Assembly (NCBI GenBank): GCA_046723355.1
Contig: JBKOUJ010000172.1
Span: 1 to 22,748 of the forward strand
DNA length: 22,748 bases
Origin: 13-2-20CM-68-14 sp046723355
Lineage (GTDB): Bacteria; Actinomycetota; Thermoleophilia; Gaiellales; Gaiellaceae
Reading direction: 5' to 3'
The notes beneath the pieces are model-generated. The model searched no databases. It was not told the DNA's origin and saw nothing but the letters and a program-made list of their open reading frames with translations. Position numbers and translations under genes: made by a program. Below are positions 1 through 7,441 of this stretch, in pieces (the stretch's first letter is position 1; each line of letters starts with the position of its first letter).

Positions 1-1
1 G

Positions 2-1306
2 GCGAGCTTCTTCCTCGCGATCCCGATCGCGATGATCGCCTACACCGGGATTGAGACCGTCTCGAATCTCGCCGAGGAGGTGCGCGACCCGCCTCGCGAC
101 ATCCCGCGCTCGATCAAGTGGGTGGCCGGCGCCGTCTTCGCCATCTACTTCACGCTGCCGCTGATCGCGCTCTCGGCCTTGCCGATCCATCGCGTCGCCG
201 GGGGGTACGAGACGAAGCTCGGTGAGCCGCCCGAGAAGGGCGGCTTCGCAAACGACCCGGTGCTCGGGCTCGTCGAGCATCTCGGCTTGCACGGCGCGCT
301 CCTGGGCGCGGCCAAGATCTACGTTGGCATCCTCGCCGCGACGATCCTGTTCATCGCGACGAACGCGGGTGTGATCGGCGCCTCGCGCATCACCTACGCG
401 ATGGCGAGCCACCGGCAACTGCCGGAGATCTTCCGGCGGCTGCACCCGAGGTTCAAGACGCCTTGGCTCTCGCTCGTCGTCTTCGCCGGAATCATCGCGA
501 TCGCCGTGTTGCTGCCGGGACGGACGACGTTCCTCGGCGACATGTACGCGTTCGGCGCGATGCTCTCTTTCACGATCGCGCACGCCTCGGTGATTGCGCT
601 CCGGGTCGAGCGGCGTGACCAGGAGATGCGGTTCCGCGCGCAGCCGAACCTGCGGGTCGCCGGCATCGACTGGCCGCTGTTCGCGATCTTCGGAGGGCTC
701 GGGACGACGGCTGCGTGGTTCGTCGTGGTCGTGCAGAAACCGGGGGCCCGCTGGGTCGGGCTGGGCTGGCTGGTGCTCGGCTTCGTCTTCTACGTCGTCT
801 ACCGCCGTTACGTGGTGCATGCGCCGCTCCGCGAAACCCTGCGCGCGCCGCTACTGATCGGGCCCGCGGCCGCCCTGGAGTACCGGAGCATCCTTGTCCC
901 CGTGAAACCGGGTCGCGAGTCGGAGGAGGCGATCGACTTCGCCTGCCGCCTCGCTGCTCAACGCGGCTCGTCGATCGCGGCCGTCAGCGTCGTGGTCGTG
1001 CCCCTGGAGCTCCCGCTCGACGCCGAGCTCTCCGAGGCCGAGGCCGAAACGAACTCTGCGCTCGACACGGCCGTCGCGATCGGCGAGCTGTACGGCGTCG
1101 ACGTCGTCGGCCGGCTGCTGCGGAGCCGCAACGCCGGTCGTGCGATCGTGCGCGAGGCGGAGCGGCGCCAGTCCGAGATCATCGTCCTCGGCGCACCGCG
1201 CGCGGAACGGCCCAGCCGAACGATCTTCAGCGAGACGGTCGACTACGTGCTCAAGAACGCACCTTGCCGCGTGATGGTGGCGGCGGGCCGGAAGGTCGCG
1301 GCTTGA
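2..1306 (+). CDS. APC-family permease fused to a UspA-like domain (5' end missing)
   Basis: Integral membrane transporter of the amino acid-polyamine-organocation superfamily with a cytoplasmic C-terminal universal-stress-protein-like domain. The reading frame is open to the left edge, and the in-frame ATG at 32 lies inside a transmembrane helix (continuing IAYTGIETVSNLAEE), so the true start is upstream of the window. Several hydrophobic segments follow, ending near 820. From about 880 the sequence resumes as a soluble domain beginning YRSILVPVKPG, with the UspA beta-alpha pattern and the ending SETVDYVLKNAPCRVMV. The G-x2-G-x9-G(S/T) ATP-binding glycines of classical Usp proteins are not evident (it reads LGAPRAERPS). 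It is a paralogue of the gene at 1571, sharing the AYTG.ET..NL.EEVR motif. The substrate cannot be read from sequence. Amino acid uptake is the default for the family, but the adjacent TrkA genes make a cation such as K+ worth considering. Confidence 0.85.
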   Translation, partial: ASFFLAIPIAMIAYTGIETVSNLAEEVRDPPRDIPRSIKWVAGAVFAIYFTLPLIALSALPIHRVAGGYETKLGEPPEKGGFANDPVLGLVEHLGLHGALLGAAKIYVGILAATILFIATNAGVIGASRITYAMASHRQLPEIFRRLHPRFKTPWLSLVVFAGIIAIAVLLPGRTTFLGDMYAFGAMLSFTIAHASVIALRVERRDQEMRFRAQPNLRVAGIDWPLFAIFGGLGTTAAWFVVVVQKPGARWVGLGWLVLGFVFYVVYRRYVVHAPLRETLRAPLLIGPAAALEYRSILVPVKPGRESEEAIDFACRLAAQRGSSIAAVSVVVVPLELPLDAELSEAEAETNSALDTAVAIGELYGVDVVGRLLRSRNAGRAIVREAERRQSEIIVLGAPRAERPSRTIFSETVDYVLKNAPCRVMVAAGRKVAA

Positions 1307-1307
1307 C

Positions 1308-1478
1308 ATGAGCTTTCTTCGGAGCGCCAACGCCGTGTTCGCGCTGACGTTCATCGGGATCGGGATCGCGCTCATCGTCGTCACGGCGGCGAACGGCGGC
1401 GGCGCGGTGGGCTACGTCCTCGGCGTGCTGTTTGCGGCGCTCGGCGTGGGACGGCTGTATCTGCTGCGCCGCAGATAG
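1308..1478 (+). CDS. 56-aa membrane peptide with two predicted helices
   Basis: Small ORF starting with ATG one base after the stop of the permease, so probably translated by coupling in the same operon. The 56 residues form two hydrophobic segments (about residues 9-27 and 33-52) separated by a Gly-rich turn (NGGGAVG) and end in the basic tail LLRRR, which suggests a helical hairpin with a cytoplasmic C-terminus. I do not recognise a family. Its position between two APC-Usp paralogues suggests an accessory subunit, but that is inference. A small chance remains that it is a non-coding open frame. The hydrophobic pattern, perfect spacing and basic end argue for a real gene. Confidence 0.6.
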   Translation: MSFLRSANAVFALTFIGIGIALIVVTAANGGGAVGYVLGVLFAALGVGRLYLLRRR

Positions 1479-1484
1479 CGGGGA

Positions 1485-1553
1485 GGGTCTGACCCTGCGG
1501 GGGTCTGACCCAACAGCCGTTTGATGGGACAGTCCCCAGTCGGGGACAGTCCC
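1485..1553. repeat. REP-like pair of near-palindromic hairpins
   Basis: Two tandem structures lie between the small membrane gene and the next permease. GGGTCTGACCC occurs at 1485-1495 and again at 1501-1511. Because the 11-mer is nearly its own reverse complement, the two copies can pair with one central mismatch across a 5-nt loop. Then GGGACAGTCCCC (1526-1537) and GGGGACAGTCCC (1542-1553) form a 12-bp stem with one A:A mismatch and a 4-nt loop. The form is that of dispersed REP/BIME-type intergenic repeats. Whether it recurs in this genome cannot be seen here, as only one locus is present in the window. It could also act as an mRNA stabiliser or terminator-like hairpin. Confidence 0.7.
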
Positions 1554-1558
1554 GGGAA

Positions 1559-1564
1559 TAATCT
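1559..1564 (+). promoter_or_regulatory. Predicted -10 box (TAATCT) of a leaderless transcript
   Basis: TAATCT ends exactly six bases before the GTG at 1571, which places the expected transcription start on the start codon. No Shine-Dalgarno sequence is visible. The same geometry recurs upstream of several other genes in this window. No convincing -35 box is seen; the region upstream is the hairpin repeat. Confidence 0.5.
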
Positions 1565-1570
1565 GAGCGC

Positions 1571-3475
1571 GTGGCACGCAAGCTTCCGCGTCTGCAGCGC
1601 GTTCTCGACGCGCCGGCGCTCTTCTCGATCGCCTACGGCGAGATCGCCTCCTCGATCTACTTCGCGCTCGGGATCATTGCCTTCCACGCGCTCGGATTTA
1701 CGCCGGCCGTCCTGCTGCTCACGGGTGCCCTGTTCCTCCTCGTCTCGCTGTCCTACGCCGAGGGCACGGCCGCGATTCGCGAGACCGGCGGCGCCGCGAC
1801 GTTCGTTCGGATCGCCTTCAACGACTTCTGGGGCTTCATCACCGGCTGGGCGCTCTTCCTCGACTACCTGATCGTGATCGCGCTTTCCGCGCTGTACGTC
1901 CCGCACTACGCCGCGGCGGCCATGTTCACGTCGGTGCAGAAGCCGTGGGACGTGGTGTTCGGATGCCTGGTAATCGCCGGCATCGCGGCCTACCGGCTGC
2001 TTCGGAACCGGCGCCTTTTCCGCTTCGCGCTCGTGATCGCGCTCGTCGACCTGGTCACCCAGCTGCTGCTCGTCGTGCTCGGGGTCGCGCTGCTCTTCTC
2101 GCCCGACGCGCTCACCAAGGGAACTTCCCTGGGAACGAACCCGAGTTGGCATTCGATCGTCTTCGCGCTGCCGCTGGCGATGCTCGCCTACACGGGACTC
2201 GAAACCGTGGCCAACCTCTCGGAGGAGGTGCGGCGCCCCGGCCGCGACCTGCCGCGAAGCGTCTTCAGCGCGATCGGGCTCGTCGTGCTCCTCTACGCGG
2301 CGATCGCGGTCGTCGCGCTGTCGGCGTTTCCCGCCGAGAACGGCACGGCGCTCGGCGGCGCGTGGGTCAAGGCGCCTTTGATGGGCATCGTCGCGCGCCT
2401 GCGAGACCACCTGCCGGACGCGCTCGGCGTGCCGCTGCAGGTCTTCGTCGGGACTTCCGGAGCGCTCATTCTGGCGACCGCAGCGGCAACGTCGATCGCG
2501 GGGTTCGGGCGGCTCGCCTACTCGCTCGGCGAGCACGGCCAATTGCCCCGCGAATTCGGACGGCTGAGCCGCCGGTCCGTGATCGCTCCGCATTCGATCG
2601 TCGCAGCCGCGCTGATCGCGATCGCGCTGCTCGTCGTGACGGACGTCGCGCTGACGCACCCGATCTTCTTCCTCGCGAGCCTCTACAGCTTCGGCGTCCT
2701 GCTCGCGTTCACGGCTGCGCAGCTGGCGGTGATCAGGCTCCGCTTCAGCCACCCCGAGAAGCGGCGGCCCTACCGGGTTCCCCTGAACGTCGGGCGGCGG
2801 GTCCCCGTGCCGTCGCTCGTCGGCGCCGCCCTGACCGCGGTCGTCTGGATCCTCGCCATGGCCACCCACGAGGGCGCGCGCTACGGCGGCCCGGTCTGGC
2901 TGGCCATCGGTCTCGTCGTGTACGTCGTCGTCCGCCGCGGGCGCGGCGAGGGCCTGACGGAGCGCGTGGTCTCTGCGGACGAGCACGTGGGTCTCACCGA
3001 GGCGCAGTACTCGAGCATCCTCGTCCCGATGAAGCTCGGCCCGATCGGGGAGGAGATGGTCGCGACGGCGGTGAAGCTCGCCCAGGAGGCGGGCGCGTCG
3101 GTCTGGGCGCTCCACGTCGTCCGTGTGCCGATGGAGCGGGAGCTCGACCAGGCGGTCGCAGAGGAGGAGGAGCGCGCCGTGGCTTCGCTAGCCGAGGCCC
3201 AGCTGCTCGGCGCCGACCACGGCGTCGAGGTGAAGGCGAAGACAGTGCGGGCGCGCTCGATCGGCCAGGCGATCGTCGAGCAGGCCGAGGAGCTCGGCGT
3301 CGACCTGATCGTGGTCGGCTCGTCGCCGCGGTGGCGGCGCCAGTCGCGCTTCTTCTCTCCGACGGTCGAGTACGTGCTCAAGAAGGCGCCGTGCGAGGTG
3401 CTAGTGGTCGCCTTCCCGCAAGGTGTCCTCGAGGAAGAAGAGGAACCGGTATACGAACCGGCGGAGGTATCCTGA
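1571..3475 (+). CDS. APC-family permease with C-terminal UspA-like domain
   Basis: Complete 634-aa transporter. Residues about 15-450 carry around twelve hydrophobic helices with APC features: FSIAYGEIASSIYFALG near the N-terminus, corresponding to the substrate-binding first helix, and AYTGLETVANLSEEVRRP mid-protein. From about residue 477 a soluble domain begins YSSILVPMKLG and ends SPTVEYVLKKAPCEVLVVA, matching the UspA fold. The classical ATP-binding glycines are degraded (VGSSPRWRRQ). The C-terminus is acidic (LEEEEEPVYEP). GTG start chosen because it gives the short basic leader MARKLPRLQR and sits under a -10 box. It is a tandem paralogue of the truncated gene upstream. APC-Usp proteins next to TrkA genes recall the M. 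tuberculosis Rv2690c-ceoB-ceoC neighbourhood and, more distantly, KimA-type K+ importers. The substrate is unproven. Confidence 0.9.
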   Translation: MARKLPRLQRVLDAPALFSIAYGEIASSIYFALGIIAFHALGFTPAVLLLTGALFLLVSLSYAEGTAAIRETGGAATFVRIAFNDFWGFITGWALFLDYLIVIALSALYVPHYAAAAMFTSVQKPWDVVFGCLVIAGIAAYRLLRNRRLFRFALVIALVDLVTQLLLVVLGVALLFSPDALTKGTSLGTNPSWHSIVFALPLAMLAYTGLETVANLSEEVRRPGRDLPRSVFSAIGLVVLLYAAIAVVALSAFPAENGTALGGAWVKAPLMGIVARLRDHLPDALGVPLQVFVGTSGALILATAAATSIAGFGRLAYSLGEHGQLPREFGRLSRRSVIAPHSIVAAALIAIALLVVTDVALTHPIFFLASLYSFGVLLAFTAAQLAVIRLRFSHPEKRRPYRVPLNVGRRVPVPSLVGAALTAVVWILAMATHEGARYGGPVWLAIGLVVYVVVRRGRGEGLTERVVSADEHVGLTEAQYSSILVPMKLGPIGEEMVATAVKLAQEAGASVWALHVVRVPMERELDQAVAEEEERAVASLAEAQLLGADHGVEVKAKTVRARSIGQAIVEQAEELGVDLIVVGSSPRWRRQSRFFSPTVEYVLKKAPCEVLVVAFPQGVLEEEEEPVYEPAEVS

Positions 3476-3478
3476 CCG

Positions 3479-3557
3479 CGGCGCCGCTTGCGGTGCCGCT
3501 TAAAAGAGGAGCGGGCTTTGCCCGCTGCTCCGTCTAAACCCGGCTGGGCTTGCCGGG
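3479..3557. other. Cluster of GC-rich hairpins in the permease-trkA gap
   Basis: The 117-bp gap after the permease holds three successive inverted repeats: GCGGCGCCGC plus GCGGTGCCGC around 3479-3500; AGCGGGC-TTT-GCCCGCT at 3510-3516/3520-3526; and CCCGGC-N7-GCCGGG at 3539-3544/3552-3557. No U-run follows any stem, so intrinsic termination is uncertain. They may form a weak terminator ending the permease transcript or a second intergenic repeat. Confidence 0.5.
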
Positions 3558-3580
3558 GCCGTTTCAAGGGGATGCAGAGC

Positions 3581-3586
3581 TAAGCT
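3581..3586 (+). promoter_or_regulatory. Predicted -10 box (TAAGCT), leaderless trkA-type gene
   Basis: TAAGCT ends six bases before the ATG at 3593, so transcription would begin at or next to the A of the start codon. No ribosome-binding site precedes the ATG, which fits a leaderless message. Confidence 0.5.
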
Positions 3587-3592
3587 GGGTCC

Positions 3593-4024
3593 ATGAGAGC
3601 ATTGGTGATCGGCTGCGGCCGGGTGGGGTCGAATGTGGCGATTCAACTCGCCGACGAGGGCTGGGAGGTGACCGCCGTCGACGAGAAAGAAGAGGCGCTG
3701 ACGCGGCTCGGCGAGAACTGGCGCGGCGGCTTCGTGCTCGGCCACGGGATGGACGTCGACGTCCTGCGCGAGGCCGGCATCGAGGACGCCGACGCGGTAG
3801 TCGTCGCGACCGACGGCGACAACACGAACATCGTCATCGCTCAGGTCGCGATGAAGCGTTTCGACAACCAGTGCGTCGTCGTCCGGATCCTCGATCCGGC
3901 GCGCGCTGACTTCTATAGCGAGCTCGGGCTCCGCACCATCTCGCCGACGAAGACTGCGATCCACGACCTGCTCGAGGCTGCGCGCGCCTGCGAGATCAAG
4001 CCGCCGGAGCCGGTCACCGGCTAA
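3593..4024 (+). CDS. TrkA-N (RCK) NAD-binding protein, CeoB-like
   Basis: A 143-aa cytoplasmic Rossmann protein of the TrkA-N/RCK family, which binds NAD(H) or nucleotides and gates potassium transport systems. The N-terminus MRALVIGCGRVGSNVA shows the beta-strand plus GxGxxG loop, followed about 20 residues later by the acidic residue of VDE that binds the ribose. ATDGDNTNIVIAQVA is the usual mid-domain segment. It has only the TrkA-N domain and no TrkA-C. The TrkA-N plus TrkA-C partner starts 8 bp downstream, so they form a two-gene operon like ceoB-ceoC of mycobacteria. No Trk/Ktr membrane subunit lies in the window; the APC-Usp permeases upstream are the nearest candidate partners. Confidence 0.88.
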   Translation: MRALVIGCGRVGSNVAIQLADEGWEVTAVDEKEEALTRLGENWRGGFVLGHGMDVDVLREAGIEDADAVVVATDGDNTNIVIAQVAMKRFDNQCVVVRILDPARADFYSELGLRTISPTKTAIHDLLEAARACEIKPPEPVTG

Positions 4025-4032
4025 CTCGTCGC

Positions 4033-4701
4033 ATGTACATCCTCATCGCAGGTGGCGGGAAGATCGGGGCGAACCTCGCGCGGAGCCTGCTGCGCGACGG
4101 CCACGGCCACGAGGTGACACTGATCGAGCAGCGGCGCGACCGCTACGAGCAGCTCGAGCATGAGCTCGAGCACCAGGTCCAACTCGGCGACGCGACCGAG
4201 ATCCACGTGCTCGAGCGCGCCGGGATCGCCCGACCGCCGGACGTGGTCGTCGCGGTCACGGGGGACGACGAGGACAACATCGTCATCTGCCAGCTCGGGC
4301 GCGAGAAGTACGGGGTCGAGAAGGTCGTCGCCCGTGTCAACGATCCGCGCAACCAGACCCACTTCGACCTGCTCGGCATCTCGGCAACGGTCTCGGCGAC
4401 GGTCAGCCTCATGGCGCTGATCGAGCACGAGGTTCCCGAGCACGACCTGATCCATCTGCTCGAGCTCCGCAAGGAGAACCTCGAGATCGTCGAGGTCCAG
4501 ATCGACAAGAACGCACCCGCCGCCGGAAAGCGGGTCGAGAAGCTGAAGCTCCCCCACGGCTCGCGGCTGATCTCGATCACGCGCAACGGCAGGTCGGAGA
4601 TCGCGATCGGCTCGACGGAGCTGCAGCCCGGCGACCAGGTGCTCGCGATTCTCCAGCCCGGCAAGGAGGACGAGCTCCGCCGGGTGCTCCTCAAGTCTTG
4701 A
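4033..4701 (+). CDS. trkA: TrkA-type potassium transport regulator (TrkA-N + TrkA-C)
   Basis: A 222-aa protein with an N-terminal Rossmann domain (residues 1 to about 125; MYILIAGGGKIGANLAR carries the glycine-rich loop, LIEQ the ribose-binding acid) and a C-terminal TrkA-C domain (about 140-222; ending GDQVLAILQPGKEDELRRVL, typical of RCK-C). It regulates K+ uptake by binding nucleotide ligands at the cytoplasmic face of a channel or transporter. ATG start 8 bp after the CeoB-like gene. Its TGA stop overlaps the TTG start of the following gene as TTGA, so the sugar dehydrogenase gene is probably co-transcribed. Confidence 0.88.
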   Translation: MYILIAGGGKIGANLARSLLRDGHGHEVTLIEQRRDRYEQLEHELEHQVQLGDATEIHVLERAGIARPPDVVVAVTGDDEDNIVICQLGREKYGVEKVVARVNDPRNQTHFDLLGISATVSATVSLMALIEHEVPEHDLIHLLELRKENLEIVEVQIDKNAPAAGKRVEKLKLPHGSRLISITRNGRSEIAIGSTELQPGDQVLAILQPGKEDELRRVLLKS

Positions 4702-5771
4702 CCCCGCGAACACTCGTCGCCGCCCTCGTCATGGCGGTGTTCGCCGCGGTCTTCTCCTCGGCGAGCGGCGGGCGTGTCGAGGGCAACTTTCGGCGGATCG
4801 CGTCCGGGTTCGACAACCCGGACTACGTCGCGCAGCCGGCGAGCGAGCCGCGCACCCTCTACGTCGTCGAGCGCCCCGGCCGGATTGTCGCCCTCGCGGG
4901 CGGCAAGAGGCGCACCTTCCTGGACATCCGCGGCAGGGTCGAGAGCGGCTACACCGAGCAGGGGCTCCTCTCGGTCGCGTTCAGCCCCGGTTACGCGAAG
5001 AACCACCGCTTTTACGTCTACTACACGAATCGAGCCGGCAACATCGAGATCGACACCTTGGTCTCACGCCGGGGCCGCGCCGTCTCGTCGTCGCGGAGGC
5101 GGCTGCTCCTTGTCGATCACCGGGCGAACGACAACCACAACGGCGGCCAGCTCCAGTTCGGCCCCGACGGGCGGCTCTATGCCGGGATCGGCGACGGGGG
5201 GTCGGAAGGCGACCCGCCGAACAATTCCCAGAACCTCTCGCGAAAGCTCGGCAAGCTGCTTCGCTTCAACGGCAACCGCTGGCAGATCTACGCGTACGGG
5301 CTCCGGAATCCCTGGCGCTTCTCGTTCGACCGCGCCAACGGTGACCTCTACATCGGCGATGTCGGCGGTAGCGCCTGGGAGGAAATCGACTATCGGCCGC
5401 GCTCGGCGACCGGGCTTGCCAACTACGGCTGGTCGGCCTACGAGGGCCTGGTGTCGTACAAACCGTCGCGGCTGAACCACGCGGGAGCCTTTGTGAAGCC
5501 CGTGCAGGTCTACAGCCACAACGGCGGCCACTGTTCGGTGACGGGCGGCTACGTCTATCGCGGGAGCGCCGTGCCGTCGGCGCGGGGACGCTACTTCTAC
5601 GGCGACTACTGCACGGGGGAGATCTGGAGCCTGCGGATCTCGGGCGGCCGCGTCGTCGACAACCGGCGCGAGCCCGGCCGGATCGGCTCGCTGTCGTCGT
5701 TCGGCCAGGGAGCGAACGGCACCCTCTACGCCGTCTCCCTCGGCGGCGCCCTCTATCGGCTCTCGGGCTGA
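4698..5771 (+). CDS. Secreted GSDH-type PQQ-dependent sugar dehydrogenase-like protein
   Basis: A 357-aa exported six-bladed beta-propeller of the glucose/sorbosone dehydrogenase (GSDH) family, whose members oxidise aldose sugars using PQQ outside the cytoplasm. Residues 1 to about 24 form a signal peptide (MTPRTLVAALVMAVFAAVFS). Family motifs visible are NDNHNGGQLQFGPDGRLYAG (with the His and GDGG segment near the PQQ site), YAYGLRNPWRFSFD (with the conserved Arg), and GGYVYRG...GRYFYGDYCTGEIW. Length matches the soluble aldose dehydrogenase type. Start is TTG at 4698, overlapping the upstream stop. An in-frame ATG at 4731 would leave a shorter signal peptide and is the alternative. No PQQ synthesis genes are in the window, so the cofactor source and actual substrate are unknown. 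Confidence 0.88.
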   Translation: MTPRTLVAALVMAVFAAVFSSASGGRVEGNFRRIASGFDNPDYVAQPASEPRTLYVVERPGRIVALAGGKRRTFLDIRGRVESGYTEQGLLSVAFSPGYAKNHRFYVYYTNRAGNIEIDTLVSRRGRAVSSSRRRLLLVDHRANDNHNGGQLQFGPDGRLYAGIGDGGSEGDPPNNSQNLSRKLGKLLRFNGNRWQIYAYGLRNPWRFSFDRANGDLYIGDVGGSAWEEIDYRPRSATGLANYGWSAYEGLVSYKPSRLNHAGAFVKPVQVYSHNGGHCSVTGGYVYRGSAVPSARGRYFYGDYCTGEIWSLRISGGRVVDNRREPGRIGSLSSFGQGANGTLYAVSLGGALYRLSG

Positions 5772-5793
5772 GACGTTTCGGCACGATTGCGGC

Positions 5794-7209
5794 GTGGGCC
5801 GCCGCGTTGTCCTCATGGTTGCGCTCATGTGCCTCGCCGCGGCCGGCTGCGGCGGCGCCGAACAGCCAAGCGCGCCGGCCGCGAAGCTCGGCGGCGACTG
5901 GTCGCGCTTCGGCTACGACGCGGCCCGCCACAACGCAGGGCCCACACGGACTGGAATCACGGCCGCGAACGTGGGCCGCCTGCGCATGCAGCGCGTCTCC
6001 CTCGACGGCACCGTCGATGCCTCCCCGATCTACCTCCGCGGCGTCACCGTGCGCGGAGGACGGCACGACACCTTCTTCGTGACGACGTCGTACGGGCGCA
6101 CGATCGCGATCGATGCGGCCACCGGCGCCATCCTCTGGACCTTCACGCCGTCCGCTTACTCGTCTCTCGCCGGGTCGTACAAGATCACGAACTCGACGCC
6201 GGTCGCCGACCCGAACCGCAAGTTCCTCTACGCCGCGTCGCCCGACGGGCTCGTCCACAAGCTCTCCGTCGCCAGCGGCGCCGAGGCTCGCGGCTGGCCG
6301 GTTCGTGTGACCCTCCTCCCGCAGCGCGAGAAGCTCGGTACCTCGCTCAATTTCTCGCGCGGGCTCGTGCTCATCGGGACGGGCGGCTACGTCGGCGACC
6401 AGCCGCCCTACCAGGGGCACGTGGTGGCGATACGTGCGTCGAGCGGCCGCATCGTCCACGTCTGGAACTCACTCTGCTCGAACGTGCATCGGCTGTTGAA
6501 CCCTCGGAACTGCCCGCAGAGTAACTCGGCGATCTGGGCACGGTCGGGGGTCGTCGTCGCCCCGGGTGCGGGGAATCTCCTGGTCGCAACCGGCAACGGA
6601 CGTTTCGACGGCAGGCGCAACTGGGGGGACAGCGCGCTGATGCTGACGCCGAACGCGAGCCGTCTCCTGCGCAACTGGACTCCGCGCAATCAGGCGAGCC
6701 TCGAAAGCAGCGACGGCGACCTCGGCAGCACGGCGCCCGCACTGGTCGGCCAAGGGGTCGCTGTGCAGGGCGGCAAGGACGCCAAGCTACGGCTGCTCAG
6801 CCTGACCCGGCTCGGCGGGCGCGTCGGCGCGACGGGCGGCGAGCTGCAGACGCTATCGGCGCCCGGCGGAGGGGGTGTCTTCACGGCGCCGGCGGTGTGG
6901 CGGAACCGCGTCTTCGTCTCCACCGACTCCGGCCTGGCGTCCTACGTCCTCCGCGGCAAGCGGTTGCATCTCTCCTGGCAGAAGAGCTCCGGCGGCACGA
7001 GCCCAGTCGTCGCGGGCGGCCTGCTCTACGTCTACAACGGCTCCCTGAACGTGTACGCACCGACGACCGGCAAGCGGCTCGCCTCGTTCAGGGTCGGCGG
7101 CAGCCACTGGAACAGCCCGATCGTCACCGACGGCCGCGTCGCCGTTCCCGAGGGAGACGGGAACGACCACAGCACGCGGGGCGTGCTCGACATCTTTCGC
7201 CTTCCCTAA
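5794..7209 (+). CDS. PQQ-like beta-propeller lipoprotein
   Basis: A 471-aa exported protein. The N-terminus MGRRVVLMVALMCLAAAGC is a lipoprotein signal peptide, with Cys19 as the likely lipidated residue. The mature part is made of PQQ_2-type beta-propeller repeats: GDWSRFGYDAARHN and ITAANVGRLR at the first blade, repeated patterns of the GxLxAxDAxTGxxxW type (TIAIDAATGAILWTF), and late blades such as VFVSTDSGLASYVLRG and LYVYNGSLNVYAPTTGKRL. Such proteins resemble the propeller of PQQ alcohol dehydrogenases or BamB-like scaffolds. I see no clear catalytic or calcium-binding residues, so a binding or scaffold role is as likely as an enzymatic one. GTG start 22 bp after the GSDH gene. The TAA stop overlaps the stop of the convergent gene by 4 bp. 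Confidence 0.82.
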   Translation: MGRRVVLMVALMCLAAAGCGGAEQPSAPAAKLGGDWSRFGYDAARHNAGPTRTGITAANVGRLRMQRVSLDGTVDASPIYLRGVTVRGGRHDTFFVTTSYGRTIAIDAATGAILWTFTPSAYSSLAGSYKITNSTPVADPNRKFLYAASPDGLVHKLSVASGAEARGWPVRVTLLPQREKLGTSLNFSRGLVLIGTGGYVGDQPPYQGHVVAIRASSGRIVHVWNSLCSNVHRLLNPRNCPQSNSAIWARSGVVVAPGAGNLLVATGNGRFDGRRNWGDSALMLTPNASRLLRNWTPRNQASLESSDGDLGSTAPALVGQGVAVQGGKDAKLRLLSLTRLGGRVGATGGELQTLSAPGGGGVFTAPAVWRNRVFVSTDSGLASYVLRGKRLHLSWQKSSGGTSPVVAGGLLYVYNGSLNVYAPTTGKRLASFRVGGSHWNSPIVTDGRVAVPEGDGNDHSTRGVLDIFRLP

Positions 7210-7430
7210 CCGGCGCGGCGGCGCCGGACCTGCGGGGCCTGCTGCCCAAGGGCCGCGTACGCGATCGCCTGGAGCGACTCGTTCAGGTTCCGGAGCTCGT
7301 GCGCCATCCTGGCGAAGCCCTCGGCGTGGTCGAGCCGCCGGTTGAGGATGTGGATCTCCTCGACCAGCTTGTCCAGCCGCTCGAGCACGGCGTCGAGTTG
7401 GCGGTCGTCCAGGGGCTTGCGCTCGGGCAT
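7206..7430 (-). CDS. Small coiled-coil hypothetical protein (74 aa)
   Basis: Hypothetical soluble protein. Residues about 8-40 show heptad-like spacing of hydrophobics (LDAVLERLDKLVEEIHILNR), followed by a second amphipathic helix (LRNLNESLQAIAYAALGQQ) and a basic tail (VRRRRAG). This predicts an alpha-helical coiled coil, probably oligomeric. ATG start at 7430 lies 11 bp after the VanZ-like stop, so the two form a minus-strand operon. Its TAG stop overlaps the TAA of the convergent propeller gene in the tetramer CTAA. No known domain recognised and no function assigned. Confidence 0.7.
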   Translation of the reverse strand: MPERKPLDDRQLDAVLERLDKLVEEIHILNRRLDHAEGFARMAHELRNLNESLQAIAYAALGQQAPQVRRRRAG

Positions 7431-7441
7431 CGCGTTCGATT

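Noticed and set aside
1485..1553. Short direct repeats as a CRISPR remnant
   Set aside because: Only two copies of each 11-12-mer with 4-5-nt spacers, two different repeat types, and no cas genes. The pairing pattern fits hairpins instead.
1412..3115. A 567-aa minus-strand open frame opposite the second APC-Usp gene
   Set aside because: Strongly charged low-complexity Arg/Glu/Asp composition with no domain, and it is antisense to a clear 12-helix transporter.
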